Assembly (NCBI GenBank): GCA_900319375.1
Contig: ONOI01000024.1
Location: 1-45,686 of the forward strand
DNA length: 45,686 nt
DNA from: an uncultured Bacteroidales bacterium
GTDB taxonomy: Bacteria > Bacteroidota > Bacteroidia > Bacteroidales > UBA932
Reading direction: 5' to 3'
Part shown: piece by piece, positions 33,411 to 42,644 of the stretch
Layout: each line of letters opens with the position of its first letter
Numbering within the stretch: the stretch's first letter is position 1
Made by a program: the position numbers and the translations under genes
Notes under the pieces: model-generated
What the model was told of the DNA's origin: nothing
The model's input: the letters and a program-made list of their open reading frames with translations, nothing else
The model's database searches: none

Positions 33411-36140
33411 TTACTTAAGGATGACAGCTGTGATTCTATATCCTTGACCGGTGAGTACAAGACCGCCGGCGGAGTTGAGCTCTGCCAACATCTCTGAAGT
33501 AAGTTCAACTTCAAGAGTGTTTCCTTCCGGCTTGTAGGGGTCTTCCGTTCCGGGGAGAGCAGCCCAGCCGCCATTGGCAACACGGATCTGAACTTCCTCT
33601 TCCACGCGCTCGAACTCAAGAACGAGAGTGGTACCGGCTTCTACCGTGCTCCAGTCGTATCCACCCCAAGAGAGGGCTCCCATAGAGCCTTCTGCTCCCT
33701 CGGGGGCGGGATTCTGCCAGTTCACATAGACACTGCCTTCCCAGATGGTCTTGCCCTGGGATGCGCCGCCCGATTCGGTGGTCACGAGAGCGACCTCGGT
33801 GATGGTCCAGAAGGCGCCGCAGATTACGAGTCCGCCGGCGGTAGTCAGCTGCTCGAGGTCTGCCTCAGTGAGCTCGAACTCATAGCTTGTAAGTCCTGCA
33901 ACGGGGATATTACCGTCCGCTGCGAGGCCTGCAAGGCTAGGCATAGAAGCCCAGCTGCCATTGCCGAAACGCATTACAGCATTGTCTGCGCTGGCTGTGA
34001 AGGACACTGCGAGCTTTGTGCCGGCCTTGACTGTACTCCAGTCATAGCCGCCCCATGAAAGAGCTCCCATGGATCCATCCCAGTCACCGACGGTAAGGCT
34101 GCCTTCCCAGATAACAGTCCTCTTCTCGGCTGCGCCGAAGATGATGAAGGACAGGCCTGTGATCGTGAAACCGGTTCCGCAGACCACGAGTCCTCCCTGA
34201 TTCACCAGTACGTCGAGATCCTCGGCGGTGAGCTCAACCCTGTACTCGGTCATTCCTTCCTCGAGAGGGAGGTTGCCGTCCGTTGCGAGACCTGCAAGGC
34301 TAGGGATAGAAGCCCAGCTTCCGTTGCCGAAGCGGATGCATCCTGTGGGATCGTCGATAGTGAAGTGTGCACACAGGATGGTTCCTTCTGCGACGGTACT
34401 CCAGTCATATCCACCCCATGAGAGGTCGGTCACCGCACCGCCGCTCCAGGTGACGGTCGAGTTGCCTTCCCAGATGAATGTCTCGGTGAAGGGAGCAGTC
34501 ACGGAGAAGGGGATGGGCCAGGTGACTTCGCTGTCGTCTACGAGGGTAATCGCGAGACGATAGACTCCGGGTCCAAGACCCTCGGGAATGTCGAACGACA
34601 TCGCGGTGTCTGTACGGACTGCATAGTTGGTGACCTTCTTGCCCTTGATGTAGATCTTCTCGATCTGCATGAGGTTCGTACCAGTAATGGAGATCTTCTG
34701 TCCGAGTCCGAACGAAGGAGCATCGAACTTGATCGATACGCTCATGTCGTAGACGATGGAGATCTTCTCGGTAGCGGTATCGTAACCGCTGGCTGCGGTA
34801 AGGGTGATAGGACCATTGTAGGCCTGCTCGGGAACGACTACTGCTACAGTGCTGTCTGCAGCGTTGTACTCGAACACGCAGTCAATGAAGGACTGGTCCT
34901 TATTACCGATAGTCACGCTGGTAACAAGGTCGAGATCCGTTCCGCTGACGATGATCGTGTCCTTGCCTGCGGTAGCAGTAGTAGTGTCTACTGCAGTTAC
35001 AACGGGCTTTACGACCTCGATCGCGTCTGAGTAAGCCTTCTTGCCGGACTCGAGGGTCACGACTACCTGGCCGTCTTTGGCGCCCGCGGGCTGAGTAGCT
35101 ACGATAACATCCTTGTTGAGATACCAGTCTGCAGCTGCGCCCTCGAAATCGACTGCGCTGACAAGATCAAGGTCGGTACCGGAGATTTCTACGGTACATC
35201 CTGCCTTGTAGCGTCCGTCATCTGCCTTGGAAACTACTGCGAGTTCGGCCACATTTACGGTCTCGATTTCGCCTGCGTCAAACTCGACACCTGCGAAAGA
35301 GGTGAGTGTAATGTTTCCGTCAGTAGCCTTGGGAGGAAGATTGAAGCTGATGCTGTCAAGCTGTTTGCCAAGGATAAACTCAACAGAAGCAACCTGAGGA
35401 AGAGCAACATTCTTGATCATATCGAGATGCTCGCCTGTTACGACGATAACATCGCCGCTCTTATAGGTAGCCTTGGCCGCCTTGTTGACGGTAGGATTAC
35501 CTACTACGAGATCGGTCTGAGTGTAGATATGGTTAGGAATGGTAGTTCCGTCTTCTACCTCGTTGACATCTGACAGAATGATAGGGCCGGTGATTGCGTT
35601 TGCCGGAACCTTGACCTTCAGCTCGTGACGATCCTGGCTCTCGAAGGTGGTGGCGTATGCATTATCGCCGCTGAAGAATACCTCCTTCACATCGTAGAGA
35701 TATTCGCCCTTGATGGTGATGATATCGCCTGAGAGGACGGTAGCGGGGGAGAATGAGGAAATCTCGATAGGCTCAGAGAAGGTAAGGTCTGCCTGAGAGC
35801 TCTTTACCTCATCGCTCTTGGAGACGATGGAGACTTTGCCTACCTCGGGTCCCTCGAGAGGAACGATTACATAAAGGGTATCAAGTTTAGCTCCCTTGCC
35901 TACCTTGACGAATTCAGTAACGGAAATGTCTCCGGCAAAGCGGACTTCCTTTACCTCGTCAAGCTTGCGTCCGAAGATGCGGAGCTCACCACCGCGCATC
36001 ACCGGATTCGGTGCCATTCCGCTGAAAGTGAAAGCCTCAGTCAGCGGGTTCACGTCGAACTCTTTGTCCTGGCAGCCGGTAAATGCAGCCATCCCAGCGC
36101 AGAGAGCGACGATGAGGGAATATTTGAAAATCTTTTTCAT
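33411..36140 (-). CDS. Large IPT-repeat surface glycan-binding protein with three C-terminal tandem modules
   Basis: A 909-residue lipoprotein (AFTGC lipobox, Cys23). Six IPT/TIG-like beta-sandwich repeats follow, about residues 36-545, with recurring patterns such as SGDIITIKGEYL and AGKDTIIVSGTDL. The rest is three tandem modules of about 112-122 residues starting near 555, 676 and 798, each opening with IWEG and carrying SWGGYDWSTV and a GGLVxxG strand near its end. The position directly after SusD and the IPT protein, and the lipoprotein anchor, point to a surface glycan-binding protein that holds the polymer. The aromatic-rich modules are the probable binding units; I know no name for them. 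Confidence 0.82.
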   Translation of the reverse strand: MKKIFKYSLIVALCAGMAAFTGCQDKEFDVNPLTEAFTFSGMAPNPVMRGGELRIFGRKLDEVKEVRFAGDISVTEFVKVGKGAKLDTLYVIVPLEGPEVGKVSIVSKSDEVKSSQADLTFSEPIEISSFSPATVLSGDIITIKGEYLYDVKEVFFSGDNAYATTFESQDRHELKVKVPANAITGPIILSDVNEVEDGTTIPNHIYTQTDLVVGNPTVNKAAKATYKSGDVIVVTGEHLDMIKNVALPQVASVEFILGKQLDSISFNLPPKATDGNITLTSFAGVEFDAGEIETVNVAELAVVSKADDGRYKAGCTVEISGTDLDLVSAVDFEGAAADWYLNKDVIVATQPAGAKDGQVVVTLESGKKAYSDAIEVVKPVVTAVDTTTATAGKDTIIVSGTDLDLVTSVTIGNKDQSFIDCVFEYNAADSTVAVVVPEQAYNGPITLTAASGYDTATEKISIVYDMSVSIKFDAPSFGLGQKISITGTNLMQIEKIYIKGKKVTNYAVRTDTAMSFDIPEGLGPGVYRLAITLVDDSEVTWPIPFSVTAPFTETFIWEGNSTVTWSGGAVTDLSWGGYDWSTVAEGTILCAHFTIDDPTGCIRFGNGSWASIPSLAGLATDGNLPLEEGMTEYRVELTAEDLDVLVNQGGLVVCGTGFTITGLSFIIFGAAEKRTVIWEGSLTVGDWDGSMGALSWGGYDWSTVKAGTKLAVSFTASADNAVMRFGNGSWASMPSLAGLAADGNIPVAGLTSYEFELTEADLEQLTTAGGLVICGAFWTITEVALVTTESGGASQGKTIWEGSVYVNWQNPAPEGAEGSMGALSWGGYDWSTVEAGTTLVLEFERVEEEVQIRVANGGWAALPGTEDPYKPEGNTLEVELTSEMLAELNSAGGLVLTGQGYRITAVILK
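33414..33749 (-). repeat. Tandem module 3 of the large glycan-binding protein
   Basis: Codes for about residues 798-909. It opens with TIWEG and contains LSWGGYDWSTV, then the more divergent VANGGWAALPG, and ends near GGLVLTGQGYRIT. It is the most diverged copy and forms the C-terminus. Confidence 0.83.
33750..34115 (-). repeat. Tandem module 2 of the large glycan-binding protein
   Basis: Codes for about residues 676-797. It opens with VIWEG and contains LSWGGYDWSTV and FGNGSWASMPSLAGL, and ends near GGLVICGAFWTIT. Its FGNGSWAS stretch is almost identical to module 1. Confidence 0.85.
34116..34478 (-). repeat. Tandem module 1 of the large glycan-binding protein
   Basis: Codes for about residues 555-675. 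It opens with FIWEG and contains LSWGGYDWSTV and FGNGSWASIPSLAGL, and ends near GGLVVCGTGFTITG. It is closely similar to module 2 in protein and DNA. Confidence 0.85.
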
Positions 36141-36152
36141 ATGCGCTTCATT

Positions 36153-37457
36153 TTATTTGATGGGGACCGCACGGATGTTGTCAATCTTGATGATAGGCTC
36201 ACACTCGGTACCTGCAACTCCGCCGCTCCATACGAAGATGGTAAGGGAAGTGAAGGACTGGGCGTTGACCTCATAAGTATTGGCAGTGCCGTCTGAATTA
36301 TAAACAAAGCTTGTGTAAGGGACAGTGACTGTAATCCACTTGTCGCCGGTATCGAAGGAGCCGGTTGCTTCCCAAGGCCTGTAGAGAGCACGGGGAGCCA
36401 TCGGAGCGCCGTCGCCGCTGATGAACTTGTTGTTCGCGCCTGCGGTTTTGTTTCCGTCGATGTCGATTGCGCCTTCAGCACCGCCGGTGACGAGTTCTAC
36501 TCCACCGATAATCAGCTGCATAGCACCTGACTTCCAAGGATTTGCGGAAGGGATGAGCATCTCGAACTTGAGAGCCATGTTGCTCCACTTGCTGAAGTCT
36601 GCGAACTTAGTAAGACGAGGGCTGTCTGCGTATGAGACGGGATCGTCCCAGTCGCCGGGCCAGTACTCGAAAGAGAAGTTTCCGTCTTTCCAGCCGCCGT
36701 CAGCATCGAGCGTGACTCCGGGAGCTCCGAGGCGGAGGAAGTTTCCGTCAAGGGCGGTTCCGTCGGTCTCGATGACCTGGGCGTGCCAACCGTGGTTGGT
36801 AGGATGAGGATCAGTGTCGAAGTTGAAGAGCATTCCGCGGCTGTCCTGATACATAAAGATCGACTGGGCAAGACCGGACGCGGTCTGAACCTTGATCTTA
36901 CCGGGCTTCGCGCCTGCAGGAACGACTACATCGAACGAATCTCCGGTTGATGCAGTAACATCGATGGGATCGGCTCCGGGGAACTCAACAGTAAGAGGAG
37001 CGAAGAGATATGATCCGCTTACGGTAACTGTCTCGCCGGGTTTTGCCCATTCGTTGGAGAGGGCGTTGATCTTCGGGACGGGAGGAAGAACGATAAAGTC
37101 GTAGAGAACTACCGAGCTGTCGCGGGTGACGAGGTGAATCTTGTCATCCTTGACGGTAGGGAGATTCTTAGGTACGGCAACGATGATGGCGTGTTCAGTC
37201 ATATAGCTGGTGTTGAGCACAGCCGCCTGATCGTTGAAGTAGATATCGTGGACACTTGTAAGGTTGTTACCCACGATGCAGATGGTTTCCTCCATGCTGG
37301 CCTGGTTGATGATAAGGTCGCGGTCGGCGTAACGGATGTAGCTTACCTCAGGAAGACCTTTGGTTTCCTTGTAGCGGTCCGGATAATCGATCGCGGTGCA
37401 GGACGCAAGCACGGCAAGACCCATGAGAATACCAATATATCTTGTAATTGCTTTCAT
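36153..37457 (-). CDS. IPT-domain surface glycan-binding protein (SGBP-B type)
   Basis: A 434-residue lipoprotein (VLASC lipobox, Cys20). Two IPT-like domains (about 36-120 and 125-205, the latter with AKPGETVTVSGSYL) lead to a C-terminal beta-sandwich of about 225 residues with FNFDTDP, NFLRLG and a metal-site-like end (IIKIDNIRAV). This layout matches the glycan-binding surface proteins whose C-terminal domain holds the polysaccharide, as in the xyloglucan SGBP-B family. It lies between SusD (11-base gap) and the large IPT protein (12-base gap). It would capture mannan or glucomannan outside the cell. Ligand identity is inferred from the neighbours. Confidence 0.87.
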   Translation of the reverse strand: MKAITRYIGILMGLAVLASCTAIDYPDRYKETKGLPEVSYIRYADRDLIINQASMEETICIVGNNLTSVHDIYFNDQAAVLNTSYMTEHAIIVAVPKNLPTVKDDKIHLVTRDSSVVLYDFIVLPPVPKINALSNEWAKPGETVTVSGSYLFAPLTVEFPGADPIDVTASTGDSFDVVVPAGAKPGKIKVQTASGLAQSIFMYQDSRGMLFNFDTDPHPTNHGWHAQVIETDGTALDGNFLRLGAPGVTLDADGGWKDGNFSFEYWPGDWDDPVSYADSPRLTKFADFSKWSNMALKFEMLIPSANPWKSGAMQLIIGGVELVTGGAEGAIDIDGNKTAGANNKFISGDGAPMAPRALYRPWEATGSFDTGDKWITVTVPYTSFVYNSDGTANTYEVNAQSFTSLTIFVWSGGVAGTECEPIIKIDNIRAVPIK

Positions 37458-37468
37458 GGATTCAGAGA

Positions 37469-39262
37469 TTAAAAGTCATACTTGAAAGTAGCACGTACAT
37501 CGACGTGGACCGGCTCGGCATCAGAACCAACCTTAGGGTTCATGACGACATCCTCGGTCGGGAACGGGATGGTGAACATAGAAGGAGTGACGTTGGTCAG
37601 CTCTTCGTTGGTTCCGTTGTAGCTGATCTTGCTGGAATCCCAAGTGTTGGCTCCGGGGCCTACATAGTTTCCATCCTTTACTACATAGTCATGGTAGACA
37701 TCGGTGATGCCGTCCCAGTGGCCGCGACGCTGGGCCTTGAGCTCTGCGATACAGCCTTCTACATCGTAGTAAGAACGGCGTACGTAGTCATACCAGGTGT
37801 CGCCTTCGAGAGCGAGTTCCAGACGGCGCTCCTTCCAGATATCCTGGACTGTGATAGAAGTTGTGTACGGGATTGCATGGGCGCGGTTACGGACATCATT
37901 GACATACTTACGGGCGTTGGGCTCGTCGCTAAGCAGCATATAAGCTTCTGCACACACGAGATAAATGTCTGACAGACGAAGGATGTGTGTAGGGAGCTGA
38001 TAACACATACGGTCGGCGGAAATTCCGAGAGCGGCTTCGTGGTCGGAACCGCAGCCGTAGATGTGTTTTGCGTACATACCGCCGGTCTGGCAGCACCACT
38101 GGTGGTTGGAACCGTTGGCTTCAAGTCCTGTAGGGTAGTAGTCTGGATCAAAATAGAAGCGGTACATATCGAGGCCGCCCTTATCCCTCCAATACTGGGA
38201 ATACTTGTCGCCGAACATCATAATGGTGGCGTGGCGACGGTCATCCTTGTCGACCCTGAGTACAGGTTCTACGTCGGCGGATACACCGAAGAGGTCCATC
38301 AGGTTTACGCTGGGGCCTTTCCAGTCTCCCCAGGTATTTCCGAATTCGTCGATACCAAGCATACTGACATCGCTCTGGATAGAGTTCTGAGCGGTCCAGA
38401 TACCGGTTCCGGAAGCCCACTGCCAGGAGAAGAGGTTCTCGCCGGTTGCCTGGAAGATGCTGGGCTCGAGGCGGAATACGTCCTCATAATTGGGAGTGAG
38501 GCTGCGGCCGGAGTTCTCGATTACATCGAGAGCGTAATCCCTGGCCTTGGTAAGGTCTGCCTTTGCCTCTTCAGATGAGATTGATCCGCCAAGACCGGCT
38601 TTGGTGAGGTATACCTTCGAGAGGAGACCCTCGGCCGCATAGTAATCGATGCGGTTGTACTTGCCGATATTGGGATCCTTGGGAAGAAGCTCCATAGCCT
38701 TCTCAAGAGTCATAATGATGTACTCGTAGACATCTGCCTTGAGGACCTTGTTCTGCTCGTTGTAGGAAGCTTCGCTGATGACCTGGGTGTTGTCGTGGAT
38801 AATAGGAACATCTCCGAAGGTACGGACAAGCAGGAAGTAAGTCATTGCCTTCCACGCGAGAGCCTCGCCGATAGCTTTGTTCTTGGCGGCGGTGCTGGCA
38901 GAGCCCGTGCTGTTGAGGATGTTCTGGATAACGGTGTTACACTGAGCGTTGACGGCCCAGAGGGAGTAGGACATATTCTTGAGGTCCTTGTCCGTACCGT
39001 TTACCGTAAGGGTTGAATAGGCGTTGTTGCCTTGATATACGTTTCCACACATGGTCTCGGAACCGTAGATATAGAAGCGGATGACGTCGTACCAGGGGGA
39101 ATTGTACAGATAGTTGACGGACTGCTCTACCTGAGCGTCGTTCTGATAGTACTGCGCTGTAGTATAACGGTCTTCAGCCGGTCTGTTGAGGAAGTCCTCG
39201 CAGGAAACGGTGAAAAGAACTACGACTGCTGCGCAAATGATGTATTTGAATCTATTTTTCAT
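37469..39262 (-). CDS. SusD/RagB family outer-membrane lipoprotein
   Basis: A 597-residue lipoprotein with lipobox VSC (Cys21), followed by EDFLNRP, the usual SusD beginning. TPR-like helices with EALAWKAMTYFLLVRTFGDVP and the C-terminal RNRAHAIPY, WKERRLELALEG and DYVRR segments match the family. It covers SusC as a lid and binds oligosaccharides. I prefer the ATG at 39262: a GGAGGAC sequence sits just upstream and the signal peptide starts cleanly with MKNRFK. A start at 39277 would add five residues containing that ribosome site. Confidence 0.94.
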   Translation of the reverse strand: MKNRFKYIICAAVVVLFTVSCEDFLNRPAEDRYTTAQYYQNDAQVEQSVNYLYNSPWYDVIRFYIYGSETMCGNVYQGNNAYSTLTVNGTDKDLKNMSYSLWAVNAQCNTVIQNILNSTGSASTAAKNKAIGEALAWKAMTYFLLVRTFGDVPIIHDNTQVISEASYNEQNKVLKADVYEYIIMTLEKAMELLPKDPNIGKYNRIDYYAAEGLLSKVYLTKAGLGGSISSEEAKADLTKARDYALDVIENSGRSLTPNYEDVFRLEPSIFQATGENLFSWQWASGTGIWTAQNSIQSDVSMLGIDEFGNTWGDWKGPSVNLMDLFGVSADVEPVLRVDKDDRRHATIMMFGDKYSQYWRDKGGLDMYRFYFDPDYYPTGLEANGSNHQWCCQTGGMYAKHIYGCGSDHEAALGISADRMCYQLPTHILRLSDIYLVCAEAYMLLSDEPNARKYVNDVRNRAHAIPYTTSITVQDIWKERRLELALEGDTWYDYVRRSYYDVEGCIAELKAQRRGHWDGITDVYHDYVVKDGNYVGPGANTWDSSKISYNGTNEELTNVTPSMFTIPFPTEDVVMNPKVGSDAEPVHVDVRATFKYDF

Positions 39263-39268
39263 CTTACT

Positions 39269-39275
39269 GTCCTCC
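39269..39275 (-). promoter_or_regulatory. Shine-Dalgarno-like site deciding the susD start
   Basis: On the minus strand this reads ggaggac, six bases before the ATG at 39262. Such strong sites are unusual in Bacteroidota, and it supports the shorter start and high translation of SusD. Confidence 0.65.
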
Positions 39276-39278
39276 ATT

Positions 39279-42200
39279 TTAGAAAGTGAGATTTACACCG
39301 AAGGAGCAGGTCATAGGCGAAGGATAACGTCCGTTATCAACACCGAAGGTAAGACCTGTCGAGTCCTGAGTGGAGGCACCGACCTCAGGATCGAAGCCCT
39401 GATATCTGGTCAGCGTGTAGAGGTTCTGGATATTCATATAGACGCGTACATTGTCGAAGTGGATCTTCTCGAGCATGCTCTTCGGGAGAGTGTAGCCGAG
39501 GGTGATGTTCTTCACGCGAATATACGAACCGTCCTCGACATAACGGTCGCTGAGGCGGTCGTTGTCGTTAGGATCGGCGATAGTCGGGCGAGGGGTCTTC
39601 GTGTTCGGGTTGGAAACGCGGACATTGGTGACATCCCACTGCCAGGACTCGCCAGCTTTATACTCCTTCTCTGGATCGATGACCTCGAGGCGTGCACGGT
39701 CGGTAATGCTGATGTGCTGGTTGTACCAGACGCTGTTCATATGAACGAGACCGTTCCAGCCCTGTCCGAGAAGGTTGTAGTTGAGAACCTTGTTGCCATA
39801 GGATCCGTTGAGGAAGACGCTGAGGTCGAAGTTGCCGAAACGGAAGGTGTTGGTCCATCCGAAGGTGAACTTAGGAAGCGGGGAACCGATGTTGGTACGG
39901 TCGAGCTCGTTGATCTTTCCGTCTTTGTTGACATCCTCGAACTTGAGGTCGCCGGGCCATACGGTAGTATTGCGGTCGAATGCGTAGTAATCATTACCCG
40001 CCTCGTCTTTCTTGATTTCGGGGAACTTCTCGGGTGTAGGAGAATTGAGAATATCGTCCATATCCTTGTAGACACCGACTACCTTGTATCCATAGAAGTT
40101 ATACAGGGATTCGCCGATTTCAGTAACGGAGACGATATCGTTCCACTGGCCGTAACCTACGAGCTGAGCGTTTGCGCTGCCGTCGAGGGCGATGAGTTTG
40201 TTCTTGTTGAACGAAATCTGGAAGTTGCTGTCCCAGGAGAAGAACTCTCTGTCGATAGGGTGAGTGTCGAGGGTGATTTCAAGACCGCGGTTGCGGATGG
40301 AACCGAAGTTGCCCTTAGGAGCTGCGAGAGCCGATGAGCCGTTACCCTGAGTACCCATATACGAAGGAAGAGTCATCGACATAAGCATGTCGCGGGAGAT
40401 CTTCTGGTACATGTCGATAGTAAGGTTGAAGCGGTTCTGGAGGAAGTTGAGGTCGATACCGAGGTTGGTCTGCTCCTGCTTCTCCCAGTGGACGAAGATG
40501 TTCGAGATATTCGAAGGACGCTGGCTGTCGCCGAGGGCGGAAGGCATCTTCGACATTCCGGACTCCCAGGCACCTGAACCGATGTTGGAGTTACCGGTCT
40601 GGCCCCAACCGATACGGATCTTACCGTCGCTGAGGATATCCTTCATCTCGGCAGGGTAGAAAGCTTCATTTGTGAAGCGCCAGCTTCCTGCGAGGGAGTG
40701 GAATCCTGCCCAGCGGTTCTCGGGACCGAAGTTCGAAGAACCATCATAACGGAAGGTGTAGGTAAGGAGGTAGCGGTTGTCGTAGTTGTAGGTCTCACGG
40801 GTAAAGAAAGAGGCCATTGCGCTCGATCCGAATCCGCCACCGATGGTAGGGGACTTGCTGGTAGCAAGGCCGATGCTGTGGATCTCGTCAGAAGGGAGAT
40901 CCGAGCTCGCTGCCCTGAGGTAGTCCCAGCGGGATTCCCAGGCTTCCTGACCGATCATCGCGGTAACGCTGTGCTTACCGAATGTATTATTATAGGTAAG
41001 GTAGTTCTTCCAGGACCAGTAGGTACTTCCGTTGCGCTGCTGGCTGATCTGGTTGCTGCCCTGCTGGAAGGTTCCGAGGGAGATCTTCGGCTTGTAGGTG
41101 TCTGCCTCAGAGCTGCTGATGTCGAAACCTACTTCGCTGCGGAAGGTGAAATGCTTGATGGGAGTAAGTTCTGCGTAGATACCTCCGTTGAGTTTCTGGC
41201 GCTCGAGAAGGTTCTCATTGTACATTGCAAGAGCCACAGGGTTCTTGGTGTTGAGTCCCTCGCGAACTACTGTAGAATAGTTGCCGTCGATGTCGTAGAC
41301 GGGGATGTCCGGCAGAGAGGACAGGGAGTAGAAGATGACACCTTCCTGACCGTCGGCAAGCTTAAGGTTGTCGTGGGTGCGGGAATAGGCGGCGTTGACT
41401 CCGAGTTTGAACCACTCCTTGAGCTGGGCGTCCAGGTTGGTACGTACGCTGAAGCGGTCGAACTGAGAACCGATGATGGTTCCTTCCTGGCTCATGTATG
41501 AGCCGGATACATAGTACTGGACCTTGTCTGTACCGCCGGTAGCGCTTACCTGATGCTGATGCTGGAAAGCGGTGCGGAAGACTTCGTCCTGCCAGTTGGT
41601 ACCCTTTCCGAGGAGGGAAGGATCGGCGTAGAGAGGATTGGCCTCTACCTCGCCGATATTCACCATATCGTTGTAGTACTCTGCGAACTGGCGGAGGTTA
41701 AGCATCTGGATGCGGCTGGTCTGGCGGGAAGCTGCGACCATTCCGTCGTAGGTGAACTTGGCGTCGCCTGCCTTACCGTGTTTGGTGGTGATCAGAACGA
41801 CACCGTTAGCTCCCTGAGCTCCATAAATAGCTGTTGCGGAAGCGTCCTTGAGGATTTCCATGCTGACGATGTCGGGGCCGTTTCCGAGCGCATCGCCAAG
41901 ACCGAAGTCCGAACCCGAGTTTCCACCGCCCTGGACGATAACTCCGTCGATGACATACAGAGGCTCGGCGTTGGCGTTGATAGTAGCCTGACCGCGCACA
42001 CGGATGGATGAGGAAGAACCCGGAGCACCCGATGTCTGCACTGCAGTAACACCGGCTGCACGGCCCTGGAGGGTCTGGTCGAGTGAAGAGATGATCGATC
42101 CGCGGAGGTCTTCCTCCTTCATCGATACGGAAGCGCCCGAGAGGTCGCTCCTCTTCATCGTACCGTAACCGACAACGACTACGTCGTCCAGGAACAGGCT

Positions 42201-42482
42201 GTCTTCTTCAAGAATGACCTCGAAATAGGTTCTTGTTCCAACCTTGATTTCGGCGGTCTTGTAACCGATTGATGAGACCTCAAGCGTAGCTCCTTCCTTA
42301 ACGGTGAGCTCGAAGCGGCCGTCAAAATCGGTAGTCGTGCCATTGGATGTGCCTTGTTCAACTACGGCTGCACCAATGACAGGGCCTGCGGCATCCTTGA
42401 CAACGCCCGTGACTTTCGTCTGAGCCATCAAGGTTACGCTCACTAGGAGCGCCGCAAGGCAAGTAAACAACTTGCTTTTCAT
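39279..42482 (-). CDS. SusC/RagA family TonB-linked outer-membrane transporter
   Basis: A 1067-residue receptor. Signal peptide to about residue 20 (LMAQ), then a carboxypeptidase-like domain (VTGVVKDAAGPVIGAAV, about 22-105), a TonB box region near DDVVVVGYGT, the plug (LQGRAAGVTAVQTSGAPG and SIRVRGQATINANAEPLYVIDGV, split by two residues) and a 22-strand barrel ending in FGVNLTF. Length and motifs are those of SusC. With SusD it imports oligosaccharides across the outer membrane using TonB energy. It is the first gene after the main PUL promoter and has a leader of about 95 bases. Confidence 0.96.
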   Translation of the reverse strand: MKSKLFTCLAALLVSVTLMAQTKVTGVVKDAAGPVIGAAVVEQGTSNGTTTDFDGRFELTVKEGATLEVSSIGYKTAEIKVGTRTYFEVILEEDSLFLDDVVVVGYGTMKRSDLSGASVSMKEEDLRGSIISSLDQTLQGRAAGVTAVQTSGAPGSSSSIRVRGQATINANAEPLYVIDGVIVQGGGNSGSDFGLGDALGNGPDIVSMEILKDASATAIYGAQGANGVVLITTKHGKAGDAKFTYDGMVAASRQTSRIQMLNLRQFAEYYNDMVNIGEVEANPLYADPSLLGKGTNWQDEVFRTAFQHQHQVSATGGTDKVQYYVSGSYMSQEGTIIGSQFDRFSVRTNLDAQLKEWFKLGVNAAYSRTHDNLKLADGQEGVIFYSLSSLPDIPVYDIDGNYSTVVREGLNTKNPVALAMYNENLLERQKLNGGIYAELTPIKHFTFRSEVGFDISSSEADTYKPKISLGTFQQGSNQISQQRNGSTYWSWKNYLTYNNTFGKHSVTAMIGQEAWESRWDYLRAASSDLPSDEIHSIGLATSKSPTIGGGFGSSAMASFFTRETYNYDNRYLLTYTFRYDGSSNFGPENRWAGFHSLAGSWRFTNEAFYPAEMKDILSDGKIRIGWGQTGNSNIGSGAWESGMSKMPSALGDSQRPSNISNIFVHWEKQEQTNLGIDLNFLQNRFNLTIDMYQKISRDMLMSMTLPSYMGTQGNGSSALAAPKGNFGSIRNRGLEITLDTHPIDREFFSWDSNFQISFNKNKLIALDGSANAQLVGYGQWNDIVSVTEIGESLYNFYGYKVVGVYKDMDDILNSPTPEKFPEIKKDEAGNDYYAFDRNTTVWPGDLKFEDVNKDGKINELDRTNIGSPLPKFTFGWTNTFRFGNFDLSVFLNGSYGNKVLNYNLLGQGWNGLVHMNSVWYNQHISITDRARLEVIDPEKEYKAGESWQWDVTNVRVSNPNTKTPRPTIADPNDNDRLSDRYVEDGSYIRVKNITLGYTLPKSMLEKIHFDNVRVYMNIQNLYTLTRYQGFDPEVGASTQDSTGLTFGVDNGRYPSPMTCSFGVNLTF

Positions 42483-42560
42483 TGTACCTGATTTTTGGTT
42501 AATAAAATTGGTTAGTAAAAAATATATTGTTTGTGTTTGTGGCTATGGTGCTTAAAAAAA

Positions 42561-42590
42561 GTACTTTCGCATTATACTCTGCAAAAGTAC
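42561..42590. promoter_or_regulatory. Dyad over the susC -7 box and start point
   Basis: Arms gtactttcgc (42561-42570) and gcaaaagtac (42581-42590) are inverted with one mismatch and a ten-base spacer. The right arm contains the -7 box and the left arm lies in the early transcript, so it looks like a DNA operator rather than an RNA hairpin. Confidence 0.45.
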
Positions 42591-42613
42591 CTTTATATAT
42601 AAGTGTAAACAAA
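42582..42613 (-). promoter_or_regulatory. susC promoter (-33 TTTG, -7 TACTTTTG)
   Basis: On the minus strand, TTTG (42610-42613) is followed after 20 bases by TACTTTTG (42582-42589), an exact fit to the Bacteroidota sigma factor consensus. Transcription would start near 42577, giving a leader of about 95 bases before the ATG at 42482. Confidence 0.82.
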
Positions 42614-42638
42614 TACTAATTTGACAAATAGTGCAAAT
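42610..42638 (-). promoter_or_regulatory. ATTTG direct repeats upstream of susC
   Basis: ATTTG occurs three times on the minus strand, at 42610-42614 (overlapping the -33 box), 42625-42629 and 42634-42638. They are candidate contacts for the adjacent AraC-type regulator, although the region is AT-rich and chance is a real alternative. Confidence 0.3.
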
Positions 42639-42644
42639 TTTTTA

